Assembly: GCF_900157365.1 (NCBI RefSeq)
Contig: NZ_FUEZ01000004.1
Location: forward strand, 1,723,066 to 1,787,065
Length of the DNA stretch: 64,000 nt
Direction of reading: 5' to 3'
Source of the DNA: Mycobacterium numidiamassiliense
Lineage (GTDB): Bacteria; Actinomycetota; Actinomycetes; Mycobacteriales; Mycobacteriaceae
Part shown: piece by piece, positions 1 through 8,577 of the stretch
Position numbering within the stretch: the first letter of the stretch is position 1
Layout of the letters: the number at the start of each line of letters is the position of its first letter
Notes under the pieces: model-generated
What the model saw: the letters and a program-made list of their open reading frames with translations, nothing else
Database searches by the model: none
Told to the model about the DNA's origin: nothing
Made by a program: the position numbers and the translations under genes

Positions 1-480
1 GTGCGCCTCATCGTCGACCGGCTCGGCTTTGCCGCCGATCCCAAGATCCACACCTCGCAAGAGGTGGCCGTCGCGACCGCGCCGATTGACTCGCCGATCG
101 GGACCATCGAGCGCGGCCAGGTCGCCGGACGCCGCTTCCACTGGGAGGCGCTCGTCGGTGGCACCGTGGTGGTGCGCATCACCGTGAACTGGTTGATGGG
201 GGAGGAAAACCTCGACCCGCCTTGGTCATTCGGGCCCGCCGGGGAGCGCTACGAAATGGAGATACTGGGGAATCCGGACACTTTTGTGACGGTCAAGGGA
301 TGGCAGCCGGAGAGCGTGGAGGCCGGCCTGCAGAGCAACCCCGGGATTGTCGCGACCGCGGCGCATTGCGTGAATGCGGTCCCGGCGACCTGCGCCGCCC
401 CGGCGGGCATTCAAAGTTTCTTCGATCTGCCGCTCATCACCGGACGGGCGGCGCCGTCGCTGGCCCGCACCGACAGCTGA
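1..480 (+). CDS. Dihydrodipicolinate reductase-like protein, C-terminal part (5'-truncated)
   Basis: The reading frame is open from the first base, so this is the last 159 or so residues of a longer protein that begins outside the window. The end of the chain (PGIVATAAHCVNAVPATCAA, then a hydrophobic FFDLPLITG) resembles the C-terminal catalytic half of DapB-like or 2,4-diaminopentanoate dehydrogenase-like NAD(P)-dependent reductases. In M. tuberculosis a protein of this type (Rv1059) precedes the amidotransferase found next here. The N-terminal Rossmann fold is not visible, so cofactor and substrate cannot be judged. The GTG at base 1 is not claimed as the true start. Confidence 0.6.
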   Translation: MRLIVDRLGFAADPKIHTSQEVAVATAPIDSPIGTIERGQVAGRRFHWEALVGGTVVVRITVNWLMGEENLDPPWSFGPAGERYEMEILGNPDTFVTVKGWQPESVEAGLQSNPGIVATAAHCVNAVPATCAAPAGIQSFFDLPLITGRAAPSLARTDS

Positions 481-525
481 AAGACGCTGCATGACCACTC
501 GACCATGCTGACGCACTGACTTCGG

Positions 526-531
526 TACCGT
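526..531 (+). promoter_or_regulatory. -10 element TACCGT, leaderless promoter for the amidotransferase
   Basis: TACCGT ends 7 bp before the ATG at 539 and no Shine-Dalgarno sequence precedes that ATG. This is the spacing of a mycobacterial TANNNT -10 whose transcript begins at the start codon. Confidence 0.55.
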
Positions 532-538
532 CTCACCC

Positions 539-1423
539 ATGTGTCGACTCTTCGGCCTGCACGCCGGGACCGACGTCTGCACAGCCACTTTTTGGCTGGT
601 GGACGCGCCGGATAGCCTGTCCGAACAGAGCAGGCGGAACCCGGACGGTACCGGCTTGGGTGTTTTTGACGCAATCGGCCAACCCCAGTTACACAAAGAG
701 CCGATCGCGGCATGGCAGGACGCCCAGTTCGCCACCGAGGCCCACCAGATGACCGGGACGACGTTCATCGCGCATGTGCGCTATGCGACGACCGGATCGC
801 TCGACGTTCTCAACACCCATCCGTTCCTGCAGGACGGCCGAATCTTCGCCCACAACGGTGTACTCGAGGGCCTCGATATCCTCGATGAGCGGCTGCGCGA
901 GGTCGGTGCCGATGACCTGGTACTGGGCCGCACCGACTCCGAGCGGGTGTTCGCCTTGATCACCGCCTCGATACGCGCCCACGACGGGGATATCTCCGCC
1001 GGGCTCGTCGACGCCATGCGGTGGCTCGCGGACACCGTGCCCATTTATGCGGTGAACGTGCTGCTGGCCACCGCCACCGAGATGTGGGCGCTGCGCTACC
1101 CGCAAACCCATGAGCTGTACCTGCTGGACCGGTCCGACAGTTCGTTGGCCCCCAAATTCGACTTGCGCACCAGGCGAATTCACGCACGCTCGGATCAGCT
1201 GTGCACGCGGTCGTCGGTGGTGTTCGCCACCGAGCCGATGGATGACGACGCCCGGTGGACTCCGTTGGAACCTGGCGAACTCGTGCACGTCGACGCCTCG
1301 CTGCAGATCGGCCGGAGCCTGGCGCTGCCCAACCCGCCGCGGCATCTGTTGCGTCGCGAGGATCTGAGCACACCGGTGCAGGACGGCCAGCATGCCTTGC
1401 CGACTACCCGACGGCCGGCTTGA
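539..1423 (+). CDS. Class II glutamine amidotransferase
   Basis: The 294-residue protein starts MCRLFGLHAG, so Cys2 becomes the N-terminal nucleophile once Met1 is removed, as in Ntn-hydrolase glutaminase domains. Supporting motifs are NPDG near residue 34, HVRYAT near 79-84 and AHNG near 104-107, which bind and orient glutamine. There is no second synthase domain, so it would release ammonia for an unidentified partner; relatives include EgtC/YafJ-type proteins. It matches Rv1061 in position. The start is set by Cys2 and by a -10 hexamer just upstream. The patatin gene follows after 14 bp and may be co-transcribed. The acceptor substrate is unknown. Confidence 0.85.
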   Translation: MCRLFGLHAGTDVCTATFWLVDAPDSLSEQSRRNPDGTGLGVFDAIGQPQLHKEPIAAWQDAQFATEAHQMTGTTFIAHVRYATTGSLDVLNTHPFLQDGRIFAHNGVLEGLDILDERLREVGADDLVLGRTDSERVFALITASIRAHDGDISAGLVDAMRWLADTVPIYAVNVLLATATEMWALRYPQTHELYLLDRSDSSLAPKFDLRTRRIHARSDQLCTRSSVVFATEPMDDDARWTPLEPGELVHVDASLQIGRSLALPNPPRHLLRREDLSTPVQDGQHALPTTRRPA

Positions 1424-1437
1424 GGCCGGCTGGCAGA

Positions 1438-2316
1438 GTGTTGGACGTGACGACCAAACGCGCGCTGGTGCTGGCCGGTGGAGGAATAGCGGGAATCGCC
1501 TGGGAGACAGGTGTTCTGCGTGGCATCGCGGATGAGTCACCGGCGGCGGCGCGGCTGCTGCTCGATTCCGACGTGTTGGTCGGGACGTCCGCCGGTTCGG
1601 CGGTCGCCGCGCAGCTCAGCAGCGGCGCCGCGCTCGAGACGCTATTCGATCGGCAAGTCGCCGAGGCGTCCGCCGAGATCGATTCCGGCGTCGACATCGA
1701 GACCATCACCGAGCTCTTCCTGGCCGCCCTGGCCGGGCCGTACGAGGCATCGGGCGATAGGACCCGCGAGCAGATGCAGCGCATCGGCGCCGTGGCGCTG
1801 CAGACCAAAACCGTCGCCGAGGCGGTGCGCCGCCAGGTGATCGCGCAGCGGTTGCCGTCCCACGAGTGGTCGCAGCGGGTGGTACGCCTGACCGCGATCG
1901 ATACCGCCACCGGCGAACTCGTTGTCTTCGAACGGGATTCGGGGGTTGAGCTCATCGACGCTGTCGCGGCCAGCTGCGCGGTGCCAGGGGCGTGGCCGCC
2001 GGTGACGATCGACGGCCGACGATACATGGACGGCGGAGTGGCCAGCGCGGTCAACCTTGGTGTCGCCCACGATTGCGACGTGGCCGTCGTCTTGCTGCCC
2101 TCCGGCGAGGACACCCCGTCGCCGTTCGGTGCCGGGGCGCCCGCCGAGATCGCGGCCTTCCCCGGCACATCGTTCGCGGTGTTCGCCGACGAAAATTCGC
2201 TGGCTGCGTTCGGGCCCAACCCGCTGGATCCGCGCTGCCGGATCAGCTCGGCCGTGGCCGGACGCGAACAGGGACGCCGCGAAGCGGCTTCTGTTGCAAG
2301 GTTTTTGGGTGTCTGA
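1438..2316 (+). CDS. Patatin-like phospholipase family protein (Rv1062-like)
   Basis: A 292-residue patatin-fold lipid acyl hydrolase. The glycine-rich oxyanion-hole segment LAGGGIAGIAWETG lies at about residues 12-25, the nucleophile elbow GTSAGS puts the catalytic serine at about residue 51, and MDGG carries the catalytic aspartate near 198, so the Ser-Asp dyad is intact. No signal peptide is seen. GTG codons at 1438 and 1447 are both possible starts; neither has a strong ribosome site, and an upstream in-frame ATG at 1255 lies inside the preceding gene and is rejected. The stop codon abuts the stop of the convergent gene (TGATCA). The physiological lipid substrate is unknown. Confidence 0.8.
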   Translation: MLDVTTKRALVLAGGGIAGIAWETGVLRGIADESPAAARLLLDSDVLVGTSAGSAVAAQLSSGAALETLFDRQVAEASAEIDSGVDIETITELFLAALAGPYEASGDRTREQMQRIGAVALQTKTVAEAVRRQVIAQRLPSHEWSQRVVRLTAIDTATGELVVFERDSGVELIDAVAASCAVPGAWPPVTIDGRRYMDGGVASAVNLGVAHDCDVAVVLLPSGEDTPSPFGAGAPAEIAAFPGTSFAVFADENSLAAFGPNPLDPRCRISSAVAGREQGRREAASVARFLGV

Positions 2317-3651
2317 TCAGATAAGTTCGGCGAGCTCGATGCACGCATCGCGGTAGCCGTCGGCAATCTTGTCCACCGCGCACATTACGTCGTGCTCGGT
2401 GTGATTCGCCATCACCTGCAGCCGAAATCGCGCCTGGCCCTTGGCTACCGCCGGGTACTCCACGAGATTGGCCACCAGCCCGCTCGCGTGCAATTGGCGG
2501 CTCACCAACCGGGCGACGTCCTCGGTGCCCATCTTGACGCAGACGATCGGCGAGGGATCCCCATACACTTCAAAGCCCGCGTCTACCAGGCGTGCCCGCA
2601 GCTGCAGGATGTTCGCCATGGATTTCTGCCTCAGCTCGTCACCCTCGGGGCTTGCGACGATCTCGAAGGCCTTGAGCACCACGGCCGCCTGGAGCGGTGA
2701 CAGCGCGTTGGAGAAGGTGTGCGGCGAGGCAAAGTACCGCAGGTATTCGGTGACCTTGCGATGTTTGGTGGCGACGAAACCGCCATTGGACGCAAAGGTT
2801 TTGGAGAACGAGCCCATCACCAAATCGACCTTGCCGATCATGCCCTGAATCCCGAGATGGCCTTGCCCGCCCGGGCCCATCGAGCCCAGGTCGTGCGCGA
2901 CATCGACAACCAGCGTCGCCCGAAATTCGTTGGCCAGCTCCTGCATTTTCGCGATCTCGGGGGTGTCGGAGTTCATCGAGAACAGCGTCTCGGTCACGAC
3001 CATGATGCCGTGGTCCGAGTCGGCCGAACGGATCGCTTCCAGTTTTGCCCGAAGGTCGGTGAGATCGTTGTGCGCGAACAGGTGGATGTTGCGAGTCGCG
3101 GCCGCGGCGCCCTCCTGCAGACAGGCGTGGGAAAGGCGGTCCATCACAATGTGATCGCTGGGCCGGACCAGCCCCTTGACGACGCCGTAGCCGGCCGACC
3201 ATCCGGTGGGGAACAGGCTGACGAATTCGGCGTCGAGGAACTCGGCGATCCTACGCTCCAGGGTGAGAGAGACCGACGTGTTCCCAACCAGCGCAGGCGA
3301 ACCCGCGCTGTGGACGCCGTATTCGTCGATGGCGGCTCGCGCCGCGGCCTTGATCTCGGGGTGGCCGGAAAGCGAGAGATAGTCTTGCGAACCGAAATTG
3401 GCGCCGGCCATCTTGCGGCCGCTGTCATCGTGCACCGTGGCGTGTCGTCTGGGGCCGGCCTCGGTGGAGCGGCCGAACGGCCACAGGCCTAATGCCCGCC
3501 GCAGGTCCTGCCACCGGTAGAAGTCGTCGAGGCGGTGAATGAGGTCGTGGCCGTTAAGGTTTCGGAAGTTGTGGACGCTGCCGCTCAGGGCTGCCCGGTC
3601 GGCTGCCTTGGCGGCCGAGGTCGCCTCGCTGATACCCGCGGTGAGGGTCAC
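2317..3651 (-). CDS. Alpha-oxoamine synthase family PLP enzyme (BioF/Kbl/SPT-like)
   Basis: A 444-residue fold-type I PLP enzyme of the group that condenses an amino acid with an acyl-CoA (KAPA synthase, 2-amino-3-ketobutyrate ligase, serine palmitoyltransferase). The PLP lysine is Lys284 in GSFSKTFASNGG; DVAH (Asp250, His253) binds the pyridine ring; FGSQDYLSL near 87 and SAGSPALVGN near 116 match the family's N-terminal core. The chain has about 75 extra N-terminal residues compared with BioF. GGAG sits 5 bases before the GTG start. I do not recall a gene at this site in M. tuberculosis; it lies between two patatin lipases. The amino-acid and acyl substrates cannot be assigned; a sphingolipid-like base or a biotin-pathway role are both only guesses. 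Confidence 0.75.
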   Translation of the reverse strand: MTLTAGISEATSAAKAADRAALSGSVHNFRNLNGHDLIHRLDDFYRWQDLRRALGLWPFGRSTEAGPRRHATVHDDSGRKMAGANFGSQDYLSLSGHPEIKAAARAAIDEYGVHSAGSPALVGNTSVSLTLERRIAEFLDAEFVSLFPTGWSAGYGVVKGLVRPSDHIVMDRLSHACLQEGAAAATRNIHLFAHNDLTDLRAKLEAIRSADSDHGIMVVTETLFSMNSDTPEIAKMQELANEFRATLVVDVAHDLGSMGPGGQGHLGIQGMIGKVDLVMGSFSKTFASNGGFVATKHRKVTEYLRYFASPHTFSNALSPLQAAVVLKAFEIVASPEGDELRQKSMANILQLRARLVDAGFEVYGDPSPIVCVKMGTEDVARLVSRQLHASGLVANLVEYPAVAKGQARFRLQVMANHTEHDVMCAVDKIADGYRDACIELAELI

Positions 3652-3998
3652 GTGCGCTCCTGAGATGTGGTTCGGAGGGGGTTCAGAGGGGTGATTCGTA
3701 GATTACTTGGCGCGTGTTTAATTGATCTTGAATTGTCCAGTAAATGACGCCTAACAACGGCGGTCGCAGATCTGAAAGTCGAACCGTGCTGTCAAAAGCC
3801 CGGCATCGCGGACGCTAATCCGTATGATGCCCGACCAGCCACACCGGGAGCTGACGCTCAGCAGTTCCGGTTCTCCGCAAGGCTTCTCGATTACGCCGCG
3901 GCTAGTGATGCCGGCGACGGCCCTGCGGGTGATTGGTTCAATCAAATGAATGAATTACGCCGGTAAGAATGGGAAGCTATTTGCATTCCGACTATCTG
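3652..3998. other. Intergenic region between oxoamine synthase and patatin gene, no convincing gene
   Basis: This stretch is more AT-rich than its surroundings, especially 3700-3745 and 3940-3995, and should hold the promoter of the leftward oxoamine synthase. A 64-codon leftward frame at 3751-3945 has weaker third-position GC than the real genes and no ribosome site, so it is not called. No repeat or RNA gene was recognised. Confidence 0.5.
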
Positions 3999-4023
3999 CG
4001 GGACCCTTGCATTTTAGGTCCCG
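3999..4023 (-). terminator. Hairpin directly after the Rv1063c-like patatin gene
   Basis: CGGGACC (3999-4005) and GGTCCCG (4017-4023) are perfect inverted arms around an AT-rich 11-base loop, one base beyond the stop codon of the leftward patatin gene. There is no long U tract, so it would be a U-poor mycobacterial-type terminator. Confidence 0.5.
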
Positions 4024-4024
4024 T

Positions 4025-5077
4025 TCAGCCCTCGATGGCCGGCGGGTCGGTCGTGTCCGGCTGGGCTTCGAGACGGTCGAGGGCCTGATCGGCCAGCGCC
4101 CGACCCACCTCGATCACCTCCGCCGCCCGGTGAAAATCCAGGCTCCGGCACGTCGAACGCGGCACCTCGATCAAGAGGCTCGGTGGGTAGGCCGACAACA
4201 TATGTCGGGTCAGCGCGGACTGGGCGATGTCGAATGCTCGGTACATCACCTCGAAGCTGCCCAATTTGGGAACTCCGCGCGCGTCAACGAGTGCGTCATC
4301 GCTCTCGCGCATTTCCTCGTCCGAATCCTCCGACCAGGTGTCCGCGCCGAATCGGCTCAACACCGCGCGCGCGGTGGGCCGGTCGAGCAGCGAACGGACG
4401 GCACTGGTGTCCAGTAGCGCAGAAGTGCTGCGCACCATACGGTTCAACCACTCAACGGTGGCCCCCGGCTCCGGCTCTCTTTTGTCGATCACCTCGCTAC
4501 CACTGACGCCCACGGCGATCGTCAGGTCGGCGTTGACCGCGGCGAGCGGGGCCATTGGCAGCGGGTCCAGGATGCCGCCGTCGGCGAGCAAGCGCCCGCC
4601 GACTTCATGCGGAGGGATGACCCCGGGAATCGCTATGGAGGCCCGGATCGCCTCGTCGAGCGGTCCGCGCTGAAACCACACCGACTTGCCGGCCAACAGA
4701 TCGGTGGCCACCGCCGTGTAGGGAATCGGCAGTTCCTCGATGGTGATCGGGCCGAGGATGTCGCGCACCGCGTCAAGAATTTTCTCGGCCCGCAGCACCC
4801 CGGCGGCGGTGATGGACGGGTCCAGCAGCCGCAAAATGGTGCGCTGCGTCAGAGATTTCGCCCAGTCGGCAAACTCGTCGAGGTGTCCGGCGGCGTGCAG
4901 GCCGCCGATCATCGCGCCCATCGACGAGCCGGTGATTCCGACGACGTCGTAGCCGCGCGCCGTCAGTGCCTCGATCACCCCGATGTGGGCGTAGCCGCGG
5001 GCACCACCGCTGCCGAGCGCTACTGCCACCCGGGGCGGTGCTGAGCCGCGGGAGCGCGGAACGACTTCGCCAGGCAC
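4025..5077 (-). CDS. Patatin-like phospholipase family protein (Rv1063c-like)
   Basis: A 350-residue RssA/NTE-type patatin. ALGSGGARGYAHIGV at about 20-34 forms the oxyanion hole, GSSMG places the catalytic serine at residue 52, and LADGG near 167 carries the aspartate. A less conserved C-terminal third (about residues 200-350) follows the catalytic domain. No signal peptide is evident, so it is probably cytoplasmic or membrane-associated. The start is a GTG with GAAGGG almost touching it, so the true start could be slightly downstream. It matches Rv1063c and is unrelated in detail to the first patatin 1.7 kb away. The substrate is unknown. Confidence 0.82.
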   Translation of the reverse strand: MPGEVVPRSRGSAPPRVAVALGSGGARGYAHIGVIEALTARGYDVVGITGSSMGAMIGGLHAAGHLDEFADWAKSLTQRTILRLLDPSITAAGVLRAEKILDAVRDILGPITIEELPIPYTAVATDLLAGKSVWFQRGPLDEAIRASIAIPGVIPPHEVGGRLLADGGILDPLPMAPLAAVNADLTIAVGVSGSEVIDKREPEPGATVEWLNRMVRSTSALLDTSAVRSLLDRPTARAVLSRFGADTWSEDSDEEMRESDDALVDARGVPKLGSFEVMYRAFDIAQSALTRHMLSAYPPSLLIEVPRSTCRSLDFHRAAEVIEVGRALADQALDRLEAQPDTTDPPAIEG

Positions 5078-5170
5078 CCCTTCATTTTGCGTGCCGCACG
5101 CCGCTGCCGTCGGCCCGGGTGGGCACTTTTTCCACGCGTGATCTCAATTGCGCGGGAGGTCGAAGGTCGG

Positions 5171-5623
5171 CTATTCGCATTCGTCGTTGGCCGCGGCGCG
5201 CGCGGCGGTGATCACGGCCGCCTGCCGGGCCAGTGTCAGCTCCGCCCAGCGGGCATTCCAGCTGCCCGCGGTGCCCGCCGGTGACGCCTGAACCATCGCC
5301 AAATAGGGCTCGAGCAGTGACTGACCGGTCTTGGGCTGGGCATCCATCCACACCTTTGCGGCATGACAGGCCTGGTAGTACTGCTCTTCGGTCGACTCCG
5401 CGGGGACATCGACCCTGGTCGTCACACCCGTAGGGGAGAGCCCGATCGCGCCCGGTGGCGCTGAACTCGGGACGCGTGCAATGGTTGACAACCCTGCCGA
5501 CGACGACGAGGCCGTACCGCTGTGCGCACCATGAGCGCACGCAATGACCCCGGACAAACCCATCACGCCGACCGCCACGACGACCGCGCCCCACTTCAGG
5601 GGCCGACGACTGCACCAGCGCAC
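5171..5623 (-). CDS. lpqV: Lipoprotein LpqV
   Basis: A 150-residue secreted lipoprotein. A positively charged start (RRPLK) leads into a hydrophobic segment ending in the lipobox V-I-A-C, so Cys29 would be lipidated after signal peptidase II cleavage. A low-complexity Ser/Ala/Pro linker follows, then a compact domain with STEEQYYQACHAAKVWMDAQ. The size, lipobox and position between the Rv1063c- and Rv1065-like genes identify LpqV, whose function is unknown. The GTG start lies 6 bp after a TAGATT -10 element, so the message is probably leaderless. Confidence 0.8.
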   Translation of the reverse strand: MRWCSRRPLKWGAVVVAVGVMGLSGVIACAHGAHSGTASSSSAGLSTIARVPSSAPPGAIGLSPTGVTTRVDVPAESTEEQYYQACHAAKVWMDAQPKTGQSLLEPYLAMVQASPAGTAGSWNARWAELTLARQAAVITAARAAANDECE

Positions 5624-5629
5624 CCTGAC

Positions 5630-5635
5630 AATCTA
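5630..5635 (-). promoter_or_regulatory. -10 element TAGATT, leaderless promoter for lpqV
   Basis: Read leftward, TAGATT is followed by 6 bp and then the GTG of lpqV. The AGG next to the GTG is too close to act as a normal ribosome site. Confidence 0.5.
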
Positions 5636-5736
5636 TGCAACACTGGCGGCCGTGATCGAGCGCGTCGGATTTTGTGAGTGTTGTCGGCCTTAACTCGCCG
5701 CCGCTTGCCCATCCGTACTCTCTGGAGCGCTCACCG

Positions 5737-6324
5737 ATGTCTTTACCTGCCGCCAGTTCCGTTGCGTTGCGCCCGCGAACCCTCGCATCCCCGTCCGCCG
5801 GGCCGACGCGGCTGCGGGTTCCCGACCTTTTGCACGCCACCGATCGAGCCGCCGACGATGTGCTCAGCGGGCGCTGCGACCACCTGGTGCCCGAGGCCGG
5901 CGTACCGCAATCGCGGCGCTGGTTCACCCGCATCCAAGGCGACGACGAAATGGACATCTGGCTCATCAGCTGGGTCCCCGGGCACGCCACCGAATTGCAC
6001 GACCACGGTGGCTCGCTCGGCGCGTTGACGGTGCTGTCCGGATCGCTCAACGAATTCCGTTGGGATGGAATGGGATTGCGGCGCCGTCGCCTCGATGCCG
6101 GCGATCAGGCCGGGTTTCCGCTGGGCTGGGTGCACGACGTGGTGTGGGCACCGCGCCCGGTGCCGAAGCCGGTGGTAGGGATCCAGGGGCCGGTGACCCC
6201 GACCCTGAGCGTGCACGCTTACTCGCCGCCGCTGACCGCAATGTCGTATTACGAAGTCACCGAACGCAATACACTGCGACGGAACCGCACCGAGCTGACT
6301 GACCAACCGGAAGGGACGCGATGA
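5737..6324 (+). CDS. Cysteine dioxygenase-like cupin protein
   Basis: A 195-residue cupin related to type I cysteine dioxygenases, which oxidise cysteine to cysteine sulfinate with non-haem iron. The likely 3-His iron site is His88 and His90 in ELHDHGGSLGA plus His133 in GWVHDVV. ATG 5737 is chosen because GGAG lies about 11 bases upstream; an earlier GTG at 5674 would add 21 unconserved residues. Its stop overlaps the next start (ATGA), coupling it to a rhodanese. A CDO beside a sulfur transferase suggests a cysteine sulfur oxidation module. Substrate choice (cysteine or another thiol) is not proven. Confidence 0.8.
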   Translation: MSLPAASSVALRPRTLASPSAGPTRLRVPDLLHATDRAADDVLSGRCDHLVPEAGVPQSRRWFTRIQGDDEMDIWLISWVPGHATELHDHGGSLGALTVLSGSLNEFRWDGMGLRRRRLDAGDQAGFPLGWVHDVVWAPRPVPKPVVGIQGPVTPTLSVHAYSPPLTAMSYYEVTERNTLRRNRTELTDQPEGTR

Positions 6325-6761
6325 GCCGCATCGATCTCGTTCTGAGAGCCGCCCGCCGCCGGCTTCATCGGCTGCCCGCCGCCGAGGTGCCCGACGCGCT
6401 GCGGCGCGGAGCGGTGCTCGTCGACATCAGGCCGCAGGCCCAGCGCTTCCGCGAGGGCGAGGTGCCGGGCGCGTTAATCATCGAACGCAATGTCCTGGAA
6501 TGGCGTTGCGACCCGACCAGCGACGCCCGGTTGCCCGAAGCCGTCGGTGACGACGTCGAGTGGGTGATCCTGTGTTCGGAGGGCTACACGTCCAGCCTGG
6601 CGGCGGCCGCGCTGCTGGATATCGGCCTGCACCGCGCCACCGACGTCATCGGTGGCTACCACGCGCTGGCCGGTGCCGGCGTGCTGGCCACGCTGGCCGG
6701 AGGTGAGATCGCCCCGGGCGCACTGGCAAACGCCGGAACGCCCGGTCGTCGCTGGATCTGA
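6321..6761 (+). CDS. Rhodanese-like domain protein
   Basis: A 146-residue single-domain rhodanese. VLVDIRPQAQRFREGEVPGA at about 32-51 is the N-terminal CH2A-like motif, and the catalytic cysteine is Cys85 in ILCSEGYTSS. The active-site loop has threonine where many rhodaneses place an arginine, which may change the donor. It is translationally coupled to the cysteine dioxygenase through a 4-base overlap (ATGA), as Rv1065-Rv1066 are in M. tuberculosis. A likely role is moving sulfane sulfur produced in cysteine breakdown; the donor and acceptor are inferred, not shown. Confidence 0.82.
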   Translation: MSRIDLVLRAARRRLHRLPAAEVPDALRRGAVLVDIRPQAQRFREGEVPGALIIERNVLEWRCDPTSDARLPEAVGDDVEWVILCSEGYTSSLAAAALLDIGLHRATDVIGGYHALAGAGVLATLAGGEIAPGALANAGTPGRRWI

Positions 6762-8567
6762 CTACCCATTGGAGTGCAGCAGCGGCCGCAGCCGCTCGGT
6801 CTTCTCCTGCGTCCAGCCGGGCGGTGACAGCACCGCGGCCCAGCCGTCGGCGACATCGGCGACATAGTGGTGACCGTGCCCGTCCGGCACGTCCACCGCG
6901 ACGGCCATATCGGCCGAGACTTGCAGGAACGTCACCACCGGGATCCACTGCGTTTGGTGCAGCACGTCGTAACCCCGTTGTTCGCGCAGCCAGTCGGGCT
7001 CGCTGAACAGCAGGTCGGGTGTCCACCACGCGATCGGGTCGGACGCGTGCTGCAGATAGACCACACGCGGATGTCCCCACTCGTCGCTGGGACGGCCCAG
7101 ATTGCTTGCGCGAGCAACGAATCGAACATTCGCGCCGTCGTTGTAGATGGGTAGCCACTCTGGTGAACCGGCATCGCGTCTCGACGTCAGGTCGGTCCAG
7201 ATGGTGTTGTTGAACGTCGGTCCGCTGAACAACGCGCCGTCGGTGCGGGCCACCACGTTGTTGAGGCTCATGAACGGCGCTTCGCCGCCAAAGGATCCGA
7301 GGCTCTCGCCGAACACGACGAGCTTGGGTCGGTGGCCTTCGGGCAGCAGCCGAACCAGCCGGTCCACCGCCTCGAACAGCGCCTGCCCGGCCTGGCGCGC
7401 ATTCTCCTTGTCCACCAGAAAGGACAGCCAGCTGGGCAGGAACGAATACTGCATGCTCACGATCGCGGTGTTGCCGTCGTACATGTATTCCAGCGCCGAG
7501 GCTTCGGCTTCGTTGATCCAGCCGGTGCCGGTTGTCGTTGCGACGGCGATGATGTCGCGTTGCAAGCCGCCGGCGCGCTGGAGTTCGCGCGCCGCCAGCT
7601 CGGCCGTGGCGTTGATGTCGTCGGCGGAATTCAGCCCGGCATAGGCGCGGATCGGTTCGACGGCCGCGGCTCCGTTGAAAGTGGTCAGCTCGTCGACTCG
7701 GGGTCCGCCGCGGACAAAGATGCGGCCCTGGTGGCCCAGCGATTCCCACGACACCAGAGATTCGGGGCCGCCCGACCGCAGCGGGGTTTTCGGCGGTGTG
7801 GTGTCCGGACTCATCTCGTTGTTGACCGAGGCGAAGGTGTTGTTCAGGGTCCGCATCGTGTACTTGGCCACCACGCCGTTGAGTAGCGTGATCGTCAGCA
7901 CCACGAGCAGCGCCACCACAATGGTGGCGGAAACCCGGAACGGCGCGATCCGATCAAGCTGGTCCACAAGGAATCTCACCAGTTTGCGGATGAGCTGACC
8001 GATCTCGACCAGACTGAACAGCACCACCACCGACAGGACCACCGTCAGCGGATAGTCGTACCACTGCAGGTGCGCCACGCCCATGAGGTTGCGAACGTCG
8101 TCCTGCCAGACGTGGAACCAGATCGCCATGAGCACCTGACCCACCGCGGCGATCGGGATCAGCACCTTCCACGCCCACCCCGGCGGTGGCGGGCTGGACT
8201 CCTTTTCGCGCATGTAGCGCACCAGCCAGACGGAAAAAACGCCCAACCCGTAACCGATGGCACCGGAGAAGCCGCTGACCAGCGCCTGGAACAGTGGGCC
8301 GCGAGGCAGCAGCGACGGCGTCAAGGAGAACCAGATGAAGATCAGGCCGACCGAGGTGCCGGTAAAGGTGTAATGGCGTACCCACCAAGGTGTTTCGACC
8401 GCATGGGGCGCGACCACGCCCGTCGCCGCGACGCTGGCTCCCGGTTCGTCCGCGGCGACTTCGGATTCGAGTTCGTCTGCGGCGACGCTGGATCCGACGC
8501 CTGCCGTTTGGTCGCTGCCCGCTTCGTCGTCGGTGTCGGTGTTGGCCGCAGAGCCCGTCTCGTTCAT
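6762..8567 (-). CDS. Membrane-anchored alpha/beta-hydrolase (Rv1069c-like)
   Basis: A 601-residue protein. The first 60 or so residues are acidic, Ala/Val-rich and repetitive (VAADE), followed by five or so membrane segments between about residues 65 and 240. The C-terminal half is an alpha/beta-hydrolase domain with the nucleophile elbow GESLGSFGG near residue 420. This domain order matches the Abhydrolase_9 family with its own N-terminal membrane domain. It begins a leftward group with echA8 and echA9 upstream (spacing 10 and 12 bp), implying a role in lipid or ester turnover at the membrane. The gene ends directly at the stop of the convergent rhodanese. The substrate is unknown. Confidence 0.8.
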   Translation of the reverse strand: MNETGSAANTDTDDEAGSDQTAGVGSSVAADELESEVAADEPGASVAATGVVAPHAVETPWWVRHYTFTGTSVGLIFIWFSLTPSLLPRGPLFQALVSGFSGAIGYGLGVFSVWLVRYMREKESSPPPPGWAWKVLIPIAAVGQVLMAIWFHVWQDDVRNLMGVAHLQWYDYPLTVVLSVVVLFSLVEIGQLIRKLVRFLVDQLDRIAPFRVSATIVVALLVVLTITLLNGVVAKYTMRTLNNTFASVNNEMSPDTTPPKTPLRSGGPESLVSWESLGHQGRIFVRGGPRVDELTTFNGAAAVEPIRAYAGLNSADDINATAELAARELQRAGGLQRDIIAVATTTGTGWINEAEASALEYMYDGNTAIVSMQYSFLPSWLSFLVDKENARQAGQALFEAVDRLVRLLPEGHRPKLVVFGESLGSFGGEAPFMSLNNVVARTDGALFSGPTFNNTIWTDLTSRRDAGSPEWLPIYNDGANVRFVARASNLGRPSDEWGHPRVVYLQHASDPIAWWTPDLLFSEPDWLREQRGYDVLHQTQWIPVVTFLQVSADMAVAVDVPDGHGHHYVADVADGWAAVLSPPGWTQEKTERLRPLLHSNG

Positions 8568-8577
8568 CGCCGGCGTC

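Noticed and set aside
3751..3945. Possible 64-residue protein upstream of the oxoamine synthase
   Set aside because: Third-position GC is lower than in the real genes, it has no ribosome site and no recognisable motif.
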